DNA of 27,608 nucleotides, taken from the NCBI GenBank assembly GCA_002323895.1, contig DCQM01000203.1, forward strand, positions 1,852 to 29,459, in the 5' to 3' direction. Positions 15,811 to 24,773 of the stretch are shown here, piece by piece; position 1 is the first letter of the stretch; every line of letters starts with the position of its first letter. The notes under the pieces were generated by a model. That model was not told where the DNA came from and searched no databases. It was given only the letters and a program-made list of their open reading frames with translations. The DNA is from Akkermansiaceae bacterium UBA1518. Lineage in GTDB: Bacteria; Verrucomicrobiota; Verrucomicrobiia; Verrucomicrobiales; Akkermansiaceae. Both the position numbers and the translations under genes were made by a program.

Positions 15811-16686
15811 CTAGAGCCCTTTAAGATACGCCACGCTTTCTTTTATACTTGCGATTGGATCAGGCGATTGATCCTGCTCCACATGACAATGGGCCACTCC
15901 CGCGGCTTTGGCCGCCTCAATGATCGGCTCCATGGGAATCATGCCGTTCCCCAATTCCTTAAACGCTTCCTTGGGAAGCCCGCCATACATTGGAAGCTTC
16001 AACCCCTTCTTGATGTCTTTAAGGTGTAGTTGCGAGATACGCCCGCTCAACCCTTTGATCAGACTCACCGGATCAAGGTCTGCTGCCCTTACCCAAAAAA
16101 CATCGACCTCAAACATCATCTCGTCGCCGAACTCCTGGACAAAGATATCGTAACCCGTCGACTCTTCCATCGGCTGAAATTCGAAGGAATGATTATGATA
16201 CGCAAGCTGGATTTCGGCCTCCTTTGCGATTACGGCAGCTTTATTGAGATTCCCCGCGACCCGCTTGTAATCATCAAGGATTTTCCGATCTTTGTCGTGA
16301 AGATAGGGAACTACCAAATGCGAAAGCCCGGTGTCTTTGGCCTTCTCAATAATTTTTTTGAAGTCTGAGAAACCAGCATCGGTTGGATTCACGGCAGCCT
16401 CCCAATCAAAGTGGATGGAATGAACATCGAGCCCCAAATCCTTCGCGACATTGACCATCTCCTGTCCGCCAGGGAATCCGTATGGCTCCACCTGCTGGTA
16501 GCCCGCTTCAGCCACCGCCTTCAGTGTCCCTTTTAAATCGGCCTTGAGCTGATCCCGCAGGGTATAAATCTGCAGACCAATATTCTTTCGATAAACATTG
16601 TCGCCAGCCAGCGCCAGTAAGCTCTGAGTGGACCCTGCCATGATAGAAGCAAAAGCGGAGGAGCGAAGAAAGGTTCTGCGTTGCAT
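15811..16686 (-). CDS. Tat-exported sugar phosphate isomerase/epimerase-like TIM barrel
   Basis: A 291-aa protein with a twin-arginine signal (QRRTFLRSS at 2-10, then a hydrophobic stretch ending LALAGDN) and a xylose-isomerase-like TIM barrel (AP endonuclease 2 family). The likely metal ligands are Glu169 in YHNHSFEF, Asp195 in EVDVFWV, His221 in LHLKD and Glu270 in HVEQD. GLQIYTLRDQL (37-47) and GYQQVEPYG (62-70) are typical of PVC periplasmic members. The family isomerises or epimerises sugars and inositol derivatives; with a Tat signal it should act outside the cytoplasm, probably on free or oxidised sugars rather than sugar phosphates. It lies 158 bp downstream of the HtrA-like gene on the same strand, and that gap holds several hairpins. 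Confidence 0.93.
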   Translation of the reverse strand: MQRRTFLRSSAFASIMAGSTQSLLALAGDNVYRKNIGLQIYTLRDQLKADLKGTLKAVAEAGYQQVEPYGFPGGQEMVNVAKDLGLDVHSIHFDWEAAVNPTDAGFSDFKKIIEKAKDTGLSHLVVPYLHDKDRKILDDYKRVAGNLNKAAVIAKEAEIQLAYHNHSFEFQPMEESTGYDIFVQEFGDEMMFEVDVFWVRAADLDPVSLIKGLSGRISQLHLKDIKKGLKLPMYGGLPKEAFKELGNGMIPMEPIIEAAKAAGVAHCHVEQDQSPDPIASIKESVAYLKGL

Positions 16687-16786
16687 GCTAGAAACGAAAC
16701 CATAATCTTCGCTCTTGATCCACCCCTAACATCAAAGAACCTTTGAGGGTCTTTAGGGTCCAGCCCACACAAGCTTGGCAACTTTC

Positions 16787-16820
16787 CGGCGTACCCCTTT
16801 ACGCCGAATGATTTCGGCGT
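16787..16820. promoter_or_regulatory. Two mutually exclusive hairpins sharing one arm
   Basis: CGGCGTA (16787-16793) can pair with TACGCCG (16800-16806), or ACGCCGAA (16801-16808) can pair with TTCGGCGT (16813-16820) around a TGAT loop. Both stems are perfect (7 and 8 bp), and both use the ACGCCG arm at 16801-16806, so they cannot form together. They lie 25 bp after the HtrA-like stop and about 100 bp before the isomerase start. They could be an attenuator or an RNA-processing or terminator element. Confidence 0.35.
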
Positions 16821-16839
16821 GAACCCGTTATTCCTAACC

Positions 16840-16856
16840 TCGGTCTAGCGGACCGA
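16840..16856. other. Hairpin over the HtrA-like stop codon
   Basis: TCGGTC (16840-16845) pairs with GACCGA (16851-16856) around TAGCG, a 6-bp perfect stem that includes the stop codon of the protease gene. No T-run follows. Confidence 0.25.
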
Positions 16857-19184
16857 CTCTTCCAATTGCTCAAGTCGGCTTTCGATTTGTTTCAGGTTCT
16901 CACGAATCGCCCTTATGGCTTCCAGGGTCTCCTTTTTGGATGGGGACCGTTTTGCATTCGCGTCAGGCCTCGACTTCTTCATCATCTTAATTTCAAGGAC
17001 TTCGACAATTTCATCTGCCGGAATAGCGTAAGTCTTGGTGCGCCCAGCACGGGAAACATTCACGCCAACACACTTTCCATTGAGATTAAAAAGTGGCCCG
17101 CCACACAGCTCAGGAGGGAGTGGGATGTCATGCTGGATAACATCGGGGTATCCCCCAGTTTTTTCGGAGAGTCGCCCGAGTGAGAGCTTCATGCGTGGAT
17201 CGTCTTGGACACTGTCACGTATTTTTCGCTCCTTCAACGTCACCTTGAGTTCCCCCGGCTCACCTTCGCGAAGATAACCAACGCGGACTTCCTCACCAGC
17301 TTTACGCCCACGAATTAATCCACCAAAGGAGATAGGATCTTCCACCCTTTCGTTATCCAAACTCGTAATAATATCGTTCTCTTCAAGTCCGGCTTGTTCG
17401 GCTGCTCCACCAGACACAAGTCGAGCAATCAACACTCCACCGTCGCCCTCAGCCGCTTGAATTCCGATGAACCCAATCTTCGACATGGCGCGACCGGGAA
17501 CGCTGAGAAGCCCGATTCCGAGTGGTTCATTCTCTGCCCCGCTCGCAGTCAGAATAGACCCAAGTGCGGGTTCCTCGATCTGAAAACGCACCGCACGCAA
17601 ATTTTTGGCCTCAATTTTCAGCAGAGCCAAATCACGCTGTGGAAAGCGCTTTATCACCTTAGCTTCATACTCTTCTCCTCCCAACTTAACCGCCAACTTT
17701 CCCTCATCAGTTTCGGCATTTTTAGTCAGAATCCGCCCATTAGCTGATATGACCGTTCCAAGGGCAGCGAGCCTTCCATCGACCGTGACCAAAGCAGTCA
17801 CTCCAGGATTCTTTTTCATCACCGGCTCCAAAGCTTTCAGGGATGACGCAAAAAACTCGTCACCACCGCCGCCCATTGACCCCGGAGCAAGTTGACCTCC
17901 ACGTTTCTGGAGCTCCTCCATCAATTTCTCCATCCCTCCCATCTTCTCTACCAAGCCTGGGGTCAGTTCCATACGACCATTATTCTTGGCGGCATCCTTG
18001 AGTAAGTTATCGAGTAAATCCTCGAGCGAAGGCTTCCTCTCTTCTTCGACTTTGGCTTCCTCTTTTTCCGGGGCCGGTTCCGCAGGCTCTGCCTCTTCAC
18101 TTGACTCCCCTCTGTCCGACGGAGCCTTTTCCTCGGAGGAATCTTCTGGTTTGTTTTTCGGCTCCATCAAGTCCTTCAACTTGATCAAGGTGGCTTTCCC
18201 AGATTTCTCCGCACCATTGCGCCTGAAGACAAAGCTGATTTCATCTCCCGCCTTAAATTCACCCACTAATCGGATTAGGCCATCAGGCTCTGAAACCTCT
18301 TTCCCATTCACCTTAATGATAAGGTCGCCACCCTTTAGGCCAGCTTTTTCGGCAGGAGAATTTGGAACAACTTCCGTCACCAATACTCCCCCTTCGCCGG
18401 CACCTAACTTCACCCCAAGCATCGGGCGATCGGGCGACTGAACGGGCTGAGGATTACTATTGAAACGCCTCCCACTCGTTTTCCCTTCCTTCAACTTCTC
18501 CCACTGTCTGAGATACACTTGAATGGGAACGTGGCGGTTCTCACTCAAGGTCATCCCAATATTGGAGTGAATTCCGATAACACGCCCCTCCACATCAAAC
18601 AATGGGCCACCTGAATCACCACCGACCACGGCGGTATCAGTGACCACAAAATCAGTATTGGCCAGGACACGACCCAAACGAACTGGCGGCTTACGCGTTG
18701 GGTCAAATCCGCCCGAATGGCCCAGCGCGACCGTCCACTGATTTCGCTGCAAGCCATTGCTTTGACCAGTCAAAACGAAGGGATATTTTCCTTCGTCCGT
18801 AATTTGAACCATCGAGGCATCGCGATCATAGTCTGCGCCCAAGATTTCTCCCGCCTTCCTTGTCCCATCAGGAAAAATCACAATCACCCCATTCGGCATG
18901 CTGGAAGTCACGTGCGCAGCAGTCAAAATTAGACCGTCTTCGCTGACCACAACCCCACTTCCCGATCCCCGCCCATCCATAGAAACGAGGCAAACCGTTG
19001 CGGGCTGCGCCCGTTTCGACATATCCACGATTTGACGGTCCAGCTTCTGAAGCTCCTTAAAATTTTTAACATTCGGAGCTAATTCAAACTCGGCCCCCGC
19101 ATCCGGCCCCTGCGCTAATATAGGCAAGACAGCCAGCGACAACGAAGCGAGGAGAATGCCTTTGAGTTGGATCAATTTCTTCAT
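16845..19184 (-). CDS. Secreted HtrA/DegP-like protein with one active and one degenerate protease domain
   Basis: A 779-aa protein with a signal peptide (1-25, cleavage after ILAQ). Domain 1 (about 60-225) is a trypsin-like protease with the full triad His91 (TAAH), Asp122 (DYDRDAS) and Ser191 (GGDSGGP). A PDZ domain follows (about 253-335), then an acidic Glu/Ser/Pro linker (340-385) and a helical stretch. Domain 2 starts near 455. Its TAAH is TKNA, so the His is lost; Asp518 (RDLALL) remains; and GDSGGP is E-L-C694-G-G-P, with Cys at the Ser place. A second PDZ (about 570-650) sits inside domain 2, before the CGGP half. The C-terminus (745-779) is a coiled coil. It probably does periplasmic quality control, with domain 2 as a regulatory or scaffold part. 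The GYPDVIQHD...CGGP...RAGR pattern is one I recall from PVC proteins. Confidence 0.92.
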   Translation of the reverse strand: MKKLIQLKGILLASLSLAVLPILAQGPDAGAEFELAPNVKNFKELQKLDRQIVDMSKRAQPATVCLVSMDGRGSGSGVVVSEDGLILTAAHVTSSMPNGVIVIFPDGTRKAGEILGADYDRDASMVQITDEGKYPFVLTGQSNGLQRNQWTVALGHSGGFDPTRKPPVRLGRVLANTDFVVTDTAVVGGDSGGPLFDVEGRVIGIHSNIGMTLSENRHVPIQVYLRQWEKLKEGKTSGRRFNSNPQPVQSPDRPMLGVKLGAGEGGVLVTEVVPNSPAEKAGLKGGDLIIKVNGKEVSEPDGLIRLVGEFKAGDEISFVFRRNGAEKSGKATLIKLKDLMEPKNKPEDSSEEKAPSDRGESSEEAEPAEPAPEKEEAKVEEERKPSLEDLLDNLLKDAAKNNGRMELTPGLVEKMGGMEKLMEELQKRGGQLAPGSMGGGGDEFFASSLKALEPVMKKNPGVTALVTVDGRLAALGTVISANGRILTKNAETDEGKLAVKLGGEEYEAKVIKRFPQRDLALLKIEAKNLRAVRFQIEEPALGSILTASGAENEPLGIGLLSVPGRAMSKIGFIGIQAAEGDGGVLIARLVSGGAAEQAGLEENDIITSLDNERVEDPISFGGLIRGRKAGEEVRVGYLREGEPGELKVTLKERKIRDSVQDDPRMKLSLGRLSEKTGGYPDVIQHDIPLPPELCGGPLFNLNGKCVGVNVSRAGRTKTYAIPADEIVEVLEIKMMKKSRPDANAKRSPSKKETLEAIRAIRENLKQIESRLEQLEESVR

Positions 19185-19665
19185 TTCTAAAAGAGTCTTA
19201 CTCTCGAAAAGCGATCTTGGCGCATGATTTGTGTGCCGAAATGCAAATCAACCCTCCCCCATCCCCAGCCCTCTCGCCTTGCAAAGCCCCCGTATCGCCT
19301 GCAGATAACCCTTAAATCCGCACGACTTAGGCCAATCTCACACCCCACTTTTACGCTAGAGTTTTTCCACTTTCTGGAGCCTCCACCACTATCAGCGCAA
19401 GAATGAAGGTCTGATCTAGCGAGATTATTAGTGCTAAGGCCGAATGAAACTGAAATTATTAAGGTCAAAAGAACGTTAAAAAGATCTCGCTCATTAGAAT
19501 CCGACTAGTCCCCCTGACCACTTTAACCAAACTAACCAATCCAAATCTCAGAGGAAACTGACCTTCACTAATCAAGTGAAACCCCACCTTTGAAAGCTTA
19601 CAGCCTTCGCTCTATCTTCTTGCCACCAATACCTCGATATCCTAGTTTATCCGAACCTTCAAACC
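19185..19665. other. 481-bp divergent intergenic region
   Basis: This lies between the divergent HtrA-like and 1695-aa cytochrome genes and should hold both promoters. I found no convincing -35/-10 pair. A weak inverted repeat, AGCGAGAT (19418-19425) and ATCTCGCT (19484-19491), has a 58-nt spacer. A 93-codon open frame on the minus strand (19187-19468) and a 60-codon one on the plus strand look non-coding: they have no domain and no signal peptide. Nothing else is recognisable. Confidence 0.5.
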
Positions 19666-22600
19666 ATGCGTTTGCTCCCCACTCTATCGCTCATCTCTCT
19701 TATTACCTCTTCTGGCAAGGCCGCCGAGGAATCGCCAAAGCCTGTCAGCTTTTATGAGGAAATTCGTCCTATTTTTCAGGCGAACTGTGTCGGGTGCCAC
19801 CAGCCCTCAAAAAATAATGGTGACTATGTGATGACCGACTTCCAACGTCTCTTGGCCGGAGGGGAAGAGGCCATCGCTATTGTTCCGGGTAAACCAGACG
19901 AAAGCCACCTGATCACAGAGATCACTCCTGACAGTGATGGCGACGCTGAAATGCCAAAAAAAGACGATCCACTTCACGAAGTTGAGATCGAGTTGATCCG
20001 TCGTTGGATCCAGGAAGGCGCAAAAGATGACACCCCCGAAAACGCGCGACAACGATATGATCAGGAGCACCCGCCGGTCTACACTAAGCCACCCGTCATC
20101 ACCTCCCTCGACTACTCACCCGACGGATCTCTCATAGCAATTTCCGGTTTCCACGAGATCCTTCTTCAAAAAGCCGATGGCTCCGGCGAAGTCGCTCGAT
20201 TGGTGGGCCTCTCCGAACGCATCGAATCCGTCCGTTTCTCTCCCGACGGAACGAAACTCGCCGTAACTGGAGGACTTCCCGGTCGCATGGGCGAGGTGCA
20301 GGTCTGGGACGTCTCAAAGAAAAAACTAACTCTCTCAGCCCCTGTCACTTTTGACACAATCTACGGTGCCGCTTGGTCGCCCGATGGTTCAAAAATCTCT
20401 TTTGGCTGCTCCGACAACAGCGTTCGCGCCATCGATGCCAAGACTGGAAAACAAGTCCTCTTTCAGGGCGGCCACAATGGATGGGTTTTTGACACCGCCT
20501 TCAATCCGAAAGGTGATCACGTCGTCTCAGTCAGTCGCGATATGACCGCTAAGCTCACCGAGCTAGCGACTCAACGCCTTATCGATAACATCACCTCCAT
20601 CACCCCAAATGCCCTCAAGGGAGGAATGGCCGCCGTGGTAATGCATCCCACTCGTGACGAAATTGTTGTCGGTGGTTCCGACGGGGTTCCCAAACTTTAC
20701 CGCATCTTCCGCAATACCGCGCGCAAGATCGGCGACGACGCGAACCTCCTCCTTGAATTCCCTCCACTGGAAGGTCGTATCTTCGCCCTCGATATCTCAA
20801 AAGATGCCCGCCGCATCGCCGCAGGTAGCAGCCTCAATGGCAAAGGAGCGATTCACATTTACGAGGTTGATCCTAAGGCCCAAATCCCCAAGGAAATCGC
20901 CGAAATTATCAAGAAACCAACCCACGAGCGAAATGCTGACATGAAGGCCAAGCTCCAAAAGCATTTTGATAATAGCATCAAAACCCTCGCAACCATCCCT
21001 GTTCCCGAATGCGGGATATTTGCTGTCTCCTTCAATCCCGATGGCTCAACGCTCGCCGCTTCCGGTCCCGATGGCATCGTTCGCCTTGTCGATGTTTCCA
21101 ACGGAAAAATTTCAAAATCATTTCTTCCTGTCACGATCTCTGCTCCTGCCAAAATCGCAGTAACGAATACCAAAACGAAAGAAACCCAAGATAAACGATC
21201 ACCCCTCGATTCCGAGCAAATCCCCAAAGGTCGCTCGGTTGTCAAACTGAATGTGGTTCCAGCTGGAGTTATCAAGATCGATAATCCCTACCGCTATACC
21301 CAAGTCGTGATTTCAGCCCAACTTGATTCAGGCGACATTATCGACGTAACGCGTATTGCAAAGAAAGCGACAAGCGGTAATCAGGCCAAGATCTCGAATA
21401 CCGGGATCGTCCGCGGGGTCTCCAATGGAAAAGCTCAACTCGAATTCAGCCTTGCCGGCCGTAAGACCACGATCCCAGTTGAAGTGACTGGCATGAATCT
21501 TGATTACATCCCGGCTTGGACCAAGGACGTGAACCCCGTTATAGCCCGTATGGGCTGTAATGCCGGAACCTGCCACGGAGCCAAGGATGGAAAAAACGGC
21601 TTCAAACTTTCCCTGCGAGGATACGATCCGATTTATGATGTCCGAGCTTTTACCGACGACATTTCTTCCCGCCGCGTCAATCTGGCCTCACCCGATGACA
21701 GTCTCATGCTTTTAAAAGCGACCTCGGCCGTAGCTCACGAAGGAGGACAACTCACCAAACCGGGTGACGATTATTATAAGATCATTCGAGCTTGGATTGC
21801 CCAAGGAGCGAAGCTCGAAGAGAAACAAACCAAGGTTGAAAAAATCGAAGTGTTCCCACTCAATCCCGTCGTCCAAAATATCGGCGCGATGCAACAAATA
21901 CGCGTGATCGCGACCTATCCCGGCGGCGAAACTCGTGATGTCACCTCGGAAGCCGTCATCACCAGCGGTAACGGTGAGGTTGCAGAAACCGTCGACGGTT
22001 ATCCCGCTCTAGTAAAGGTCATCCGCCGTGGCGAAGCGCCCATTTTAGTTCGCTATGAGGGTGCTTATGCTGCCACCACGGTCACCGCAATGGGCGATCG
22101 TAGCGGGTTTGAGTGGATCGATCCCCCGGCTTTCAATCCTATCGATTCACTCGTCGCAGAGAAATGGAAGCGTATGAAGATTCTCCCCTCGGAGATTTCA
22201 ACTGATCTTGATTTCGCACGCCGAATCCATCTCGATCTTACCGGACTTCCTCCCACAGTCGAAAAAGTAAAATCATTCCTCGCCGACCCTCGCCACTCCC
22301 AAGTCAAGCGAAACGAGCTAATCGACTCACTCATCGGAAATCCCGAGTTCGTCGAGTTCTGGACCAACAAATGGTCGGACCTACTGCAAGTGAATCGCAA
22401 GTTCCTCGCGCCCGAGGGGGCCAAGCTTTTCCGCGAATGGATTCGCAAGGAAGTCGCCGAGAACACTCCTTACGATAAATTCGCCCAAAAAATCATTACC
22501 GCCACCGGCTCCAACAAGGACAACCCGCCCGCCTCTTACTATAAGATTCTTCGTACTCCAGAAGATACGATGGAAAACACGACCCATCTTTTCCTTGCCA

Positions 22601-24753
22601 CTCGCTTCAATTGCAACAAATGCCATGACCACCCCTTCGAGCGATGGACACAGGACAATTACTATGAAATGGCCGCCTTCTTTGCGCAGGTGGGACTCAA
22701 GGCCGACCCAGCCAGCGGTAAGAATAAAATTGGCGGCACCGCCGTGGAGGGAGCCAAGCCTCTCTATGAAGTCGTCTTCCAGAAAAACGACGCCGAGGTC
22801 ATTCACGAACGCACCGGCGAGGTCACTCCGCCTAGCTTCCCCTATGAGGCAGACCACTCCGACAAAAAGGAGGCGACCCGACGAGATCGGCTTGCCGAGT
22901 GGACGACTTCCCCGGACAACCAATACTTCGCCTCTAGTTACGCCAACCGAGTCTGGGGTTACATGATGGGCACTGGAATCATCGAACCTCTCGACGATAT
23001 CCGCGCCGGCAATCCTCCTTCAAATCCCGAGCTTCTTGAATGGTTGACCCAATATTTCATTGAGCATGATTTCGATGTCCGGGAGCTCATGCGCGTTATC
23101 GTGAAATCCCGCACCTACCAACTCTCAATCGAGAGCCATCAATGGAATGAGGATGACAAGATCAACTTCTCGCACGCCAAGGCCCGACGGCTTCCTGCCG
23201 AAGTTCTTTACGACACAATCCATGCCGTCACGGGAGCCAGCAGTCGCTTCCCCGGAGTTCCCAAGGGCACGCGCGCTGCTTCACTTCCCGATGTCGGGGT
23301 CAAACTACCAGACGGATTCCTCGCCAACTTTGGTCGCCCAGTGCGCGAGAGTTCCTGCGAATGTGAACGCAATAGCGATATGCAATTGGGCCCTGTCATG
23401 GCTCTTCTCAGCGGGCCCACCGTGGGAGATGCCGTTGCGGATCCTACTAATGCCATCGCAAAACTTGTCGAAAAGACCAAAGATGATTCGAGCCTGATCG
23501 AGAGCGTCTTTTATCGAATTCTCAGCCGGCCTCCGAATCAAATTGAGATTGATACCGCTCTCAAGGTCTTCAATTCAGGAATCACCGCTGACCATGCCAA
23601 ACTTGAGCAGTCTCTTGCGGACCACCTCAAGAATCGTGATCCCGCTCTCGATACTGCTGAGAAGAAGCAAGCTGCCGATACTGAAGCAATGCGCGCGGCG
23701 ATCGTAAAACACGAAAAGGCCATTAAGCCCAAGGTCGATGCTGCTGAACAAAAGAGAAAGAATCAGATCACACAACTCGAGGAAGAGAAGAAAAGCTACG
23801 AAGCCGCCCTTCCAACGACGATCGAAACATGGGAAAAAGGTCTCGTTGGAGGCACCCCTTGGACCGCCCTTGAACCAAAAGACTTGAAATCAACTAACGG
23901 AGCCACTCTCAAGGTTGAGCCCGATCAGGCAATCTTCGTAAGCGGCACTAATGGCAAGACCACTTATACACTTCAAGCAGATACGAAGTTGAAAAGCATT
24001 ACTGCTGTCAGACTTGAGATGCTTGCCGACGATCGACTCCCTGGCAAAGGACCAGGTCTCGGAAACGGCAATTTTGTTTTAGGTGAGATTGAGTTGGAAA
24101 TCGCGCCAGCTCGCGATCCCCAAAAATTCTCGCGAGTCAAGTTCTCCAACGCACGAGCTTCCTTCAGCCAAAAAAGTTATGAGGTCGCCAAAGCAATCGA
24201 CGGCAACCCAGGTGGCCCTAATGCCGGCTGGGCGATTTCACCAGAGATCGGGAAGAATCAGACCGCAATCTTCAACATCGCGGACCCTGTCCAACTCGAA
24301 GGCGGAAGCATTCTTCGGTTCACGCTCAAGCAACCTTACGACGAAATCCACACTCTTGGAAAATTCCGACTTTCCGTCACCACTCAAAACGGCCCACTTC
24401 CCTTTGCCCTCCCAGCAGACGTCAAGGAGGCCCTTGCCCTTCAAAAAGATCAACGCGAAAAGACACAATTCGATGCAATCACGAAGTATTTCCGTGAAAA
24501 TGATGCTACCCTCAAAGGTCTCGATCAAAAACTTACCGAGGCTCGCAAACCTCTTCCCATTGATCCTAAGCTCGTTGAACTCAGAGGACTTCTTACTGCG
24601 CTTGAGAAGAAGCCAAGTATCGACCCTCGCCATGACCGTTGGCTTAACGATCTCGCCTTGAGTAAGAAACAACTGTCTCAACGCCGCCTCACCGGCGCTC
24701 AGGATCTCACTTGGGCTCTCATTAACACCTCCGCCTTCCTCTTTAATCATTAA
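19666..24753 (+). CDS. Giant Planctomycete-cytochrome / WD40 / DUF1549 / DUF1553 protein
   Basis: A 1695-aa exported protein (signal 1-20). In order: a PSCyt1-type cytochrome with C41-V-G-C44-H45 (28-125); seven WD40-like repeats (about 143-484), enough for a full propeller; an Ig-like domain (about 522-615); a second cytochrome-like domain with C631-N-A-G-T-C636-H637, a CX4CH spacing (622-725); another Ig-like domain (725-815); DUF1549 (about 823-1010) with C983-N-K-C986-H987; and DUF1553 (about 1070 on). DUF1553 is interrupted after LSRPP (near 1290) by a coiled coil and a beta-sandwich (about 1390-1580), and its end motif DLTWALINTSAFLFN closes the protein. It probably carries two or three c-type haems and acts in periplasmic redox or polymer metabolism. 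The function is unproven. The DUF1501 gene follows after 20 bp, the standard partner. Confidence 0.93.
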   Translation: MRLLPTLSLISLITSSGKAAEESPKPVSFYEEIRPIFQANCVGCHQPSKNNGDYVMTDFQRLLAGGEEAIAIVPGKPDESHLITEITPDSDGDAEMPKKDDPLHEVEIELIRRWIQEGAKDDTPENARQRYDQEHPPVYTKPPVITSLDYSPDGSLIAISGFHEILLQKADGSGEVARLVGLSERIESVRFSPDGTKLAVTGGLPGRMGEVQVWDVSKKKLTLSAPVTFDTIYGAAWSPDGSKISFGCSDNSVRAIDAKTGKQVLFQGGHNGWVFDTAFNPKGDHVVSVSRDMTAKLTELATQRLIDNITSITPNALKGGMAAVVMHPTRDEIVVGGSDGVPKLYRIFRNTARKIGDDANLLLEFPPLEGRIFALDISKDARRIAAGSSLNGKGAIHIYEVDPKAQIPKEIAEIIKKPTHERNADMKAKLQKHFDNSIKTLATIPVPECGIFAVSFNPDGSTLAASGPDGIVRLVDVSNGKISKSFLPVTISAPAKIAVTNTKTKETQDKRSPLDSEQIPKGRSVVKLNVVPAGVIKIDNPYRYTQVVISAQLDSGDIIDVTRIAKKATSGNQAKISNTGIVRGVSNGKAQLEFSLAGRKTTIPVEVTGMNLDYIPAWTKDVNPVIARMGCNAGTCHGAKDGKNGFKLSLRGYDPIYDVRAFTDDISSRRVNLASPDDSLMLLKATSAVAHEGGQLTKPGDDYYKIIRAWIAQGAKLEEKQTKVEKIEVFPLNPVVQNIGAMQQIRVIATYPGGETRDVTSEAVITSGNGEVAETVDGYPALVKVIRRGEAPILVRYEGAYAATTVTAMGDRSGFEWIDPPAFNPIDSLVAEKWKRMKILPSEISTDLDFARRIHLDLTGLPPTVEKVKSFLADPRHSQVKRNELIDSLIGNPEFVEFWTNKWSDLLQVNRKFLAPEGAKLFREWIRKEVAENTPYDKFAQKIITATGSNKDNPPASYYKILRTPEDTMENTTHLFLATRFNCNKCHDHPFERWTQDNYYEMAAFFAQVGLKADPASGKNKIGGTAVEGAKPLYEVVFQKNDAEVIHERTGEVTPPSFPYEADHSDKKEATRRDRLAEWTTSPDNQYFASSYANRVWGYMMGTGIIEPLDDIRAGNPPSNPELLEWLTQYFIEHDFDVRELMRVIVKSRTYQLSIESHQWNEDDKINFSHAKARRLPAEVLYDTIHAVTGASSRFPGVPKGTRAASLPDVGVKLPDGFLANFGRPVRESSCECERNSDMQLGPVMALLSGPTVGDAVADPTNAIAKLVEKTKDDSSLIESVFYRILSRPPNQIEIDTALKVFNSGITADHAKLEQSLADHLKNRDPALDTAEKKQAADTEAMRAAIVKHEKAIKPKVDAAEQKRKNQITQLEEEKKSYEAALPTTIETWEKGLVGGTPWTALEPKDLKSTNGATLKVEPDQAIFVSGTNGKTTYTLQADTKLKSITAVRLEMLADDRLPGKGPGLGNGNFVLGEIELEIAPARDPQKFSRVKFSNARASFSQKSYEVAKAIDGNPGGPNAGWAISPEIGKNQTAIFNIADPVQLEGGSILRFTLKQPYDEIHTLGKFRLSVTTQNGPLPFALPADVKEALALQKDQREKTQFDAITKYFRENDATLKGLDQKLTEARKPLPIDPKLVELRGLLTALEKKPSIDPRHDRWLNDLALSKKQLSQRRLTGAQDLTWALINTSAFLFNH

Positions 24754-24773
24754 CGCCAGATTCAACCGAAACC

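Noticed and set aside
17986..18441. Plus-strand Ser-rich open frame
   Set aside because: It is the antisense of the Glu-rich linker and PDZ domain of the HtrA-like gene, which explains its Ser/Phe-rich composition.
19187..19468. 93-codon minus-strand open frame in the divergent gap
   Set aside because: It has no domain, no signal, and an Arg/Ser/Gly composition unlike the neighbours; the gap more likely holds two promoters.
23600..23820. Separate coiled-coil gene inside the giant cytochrome protein
   Set aside because: The frame is unbroken through this stretch, and the DUF1553 end motif appears only at the far C-terminus, so it is an insert in one protein.
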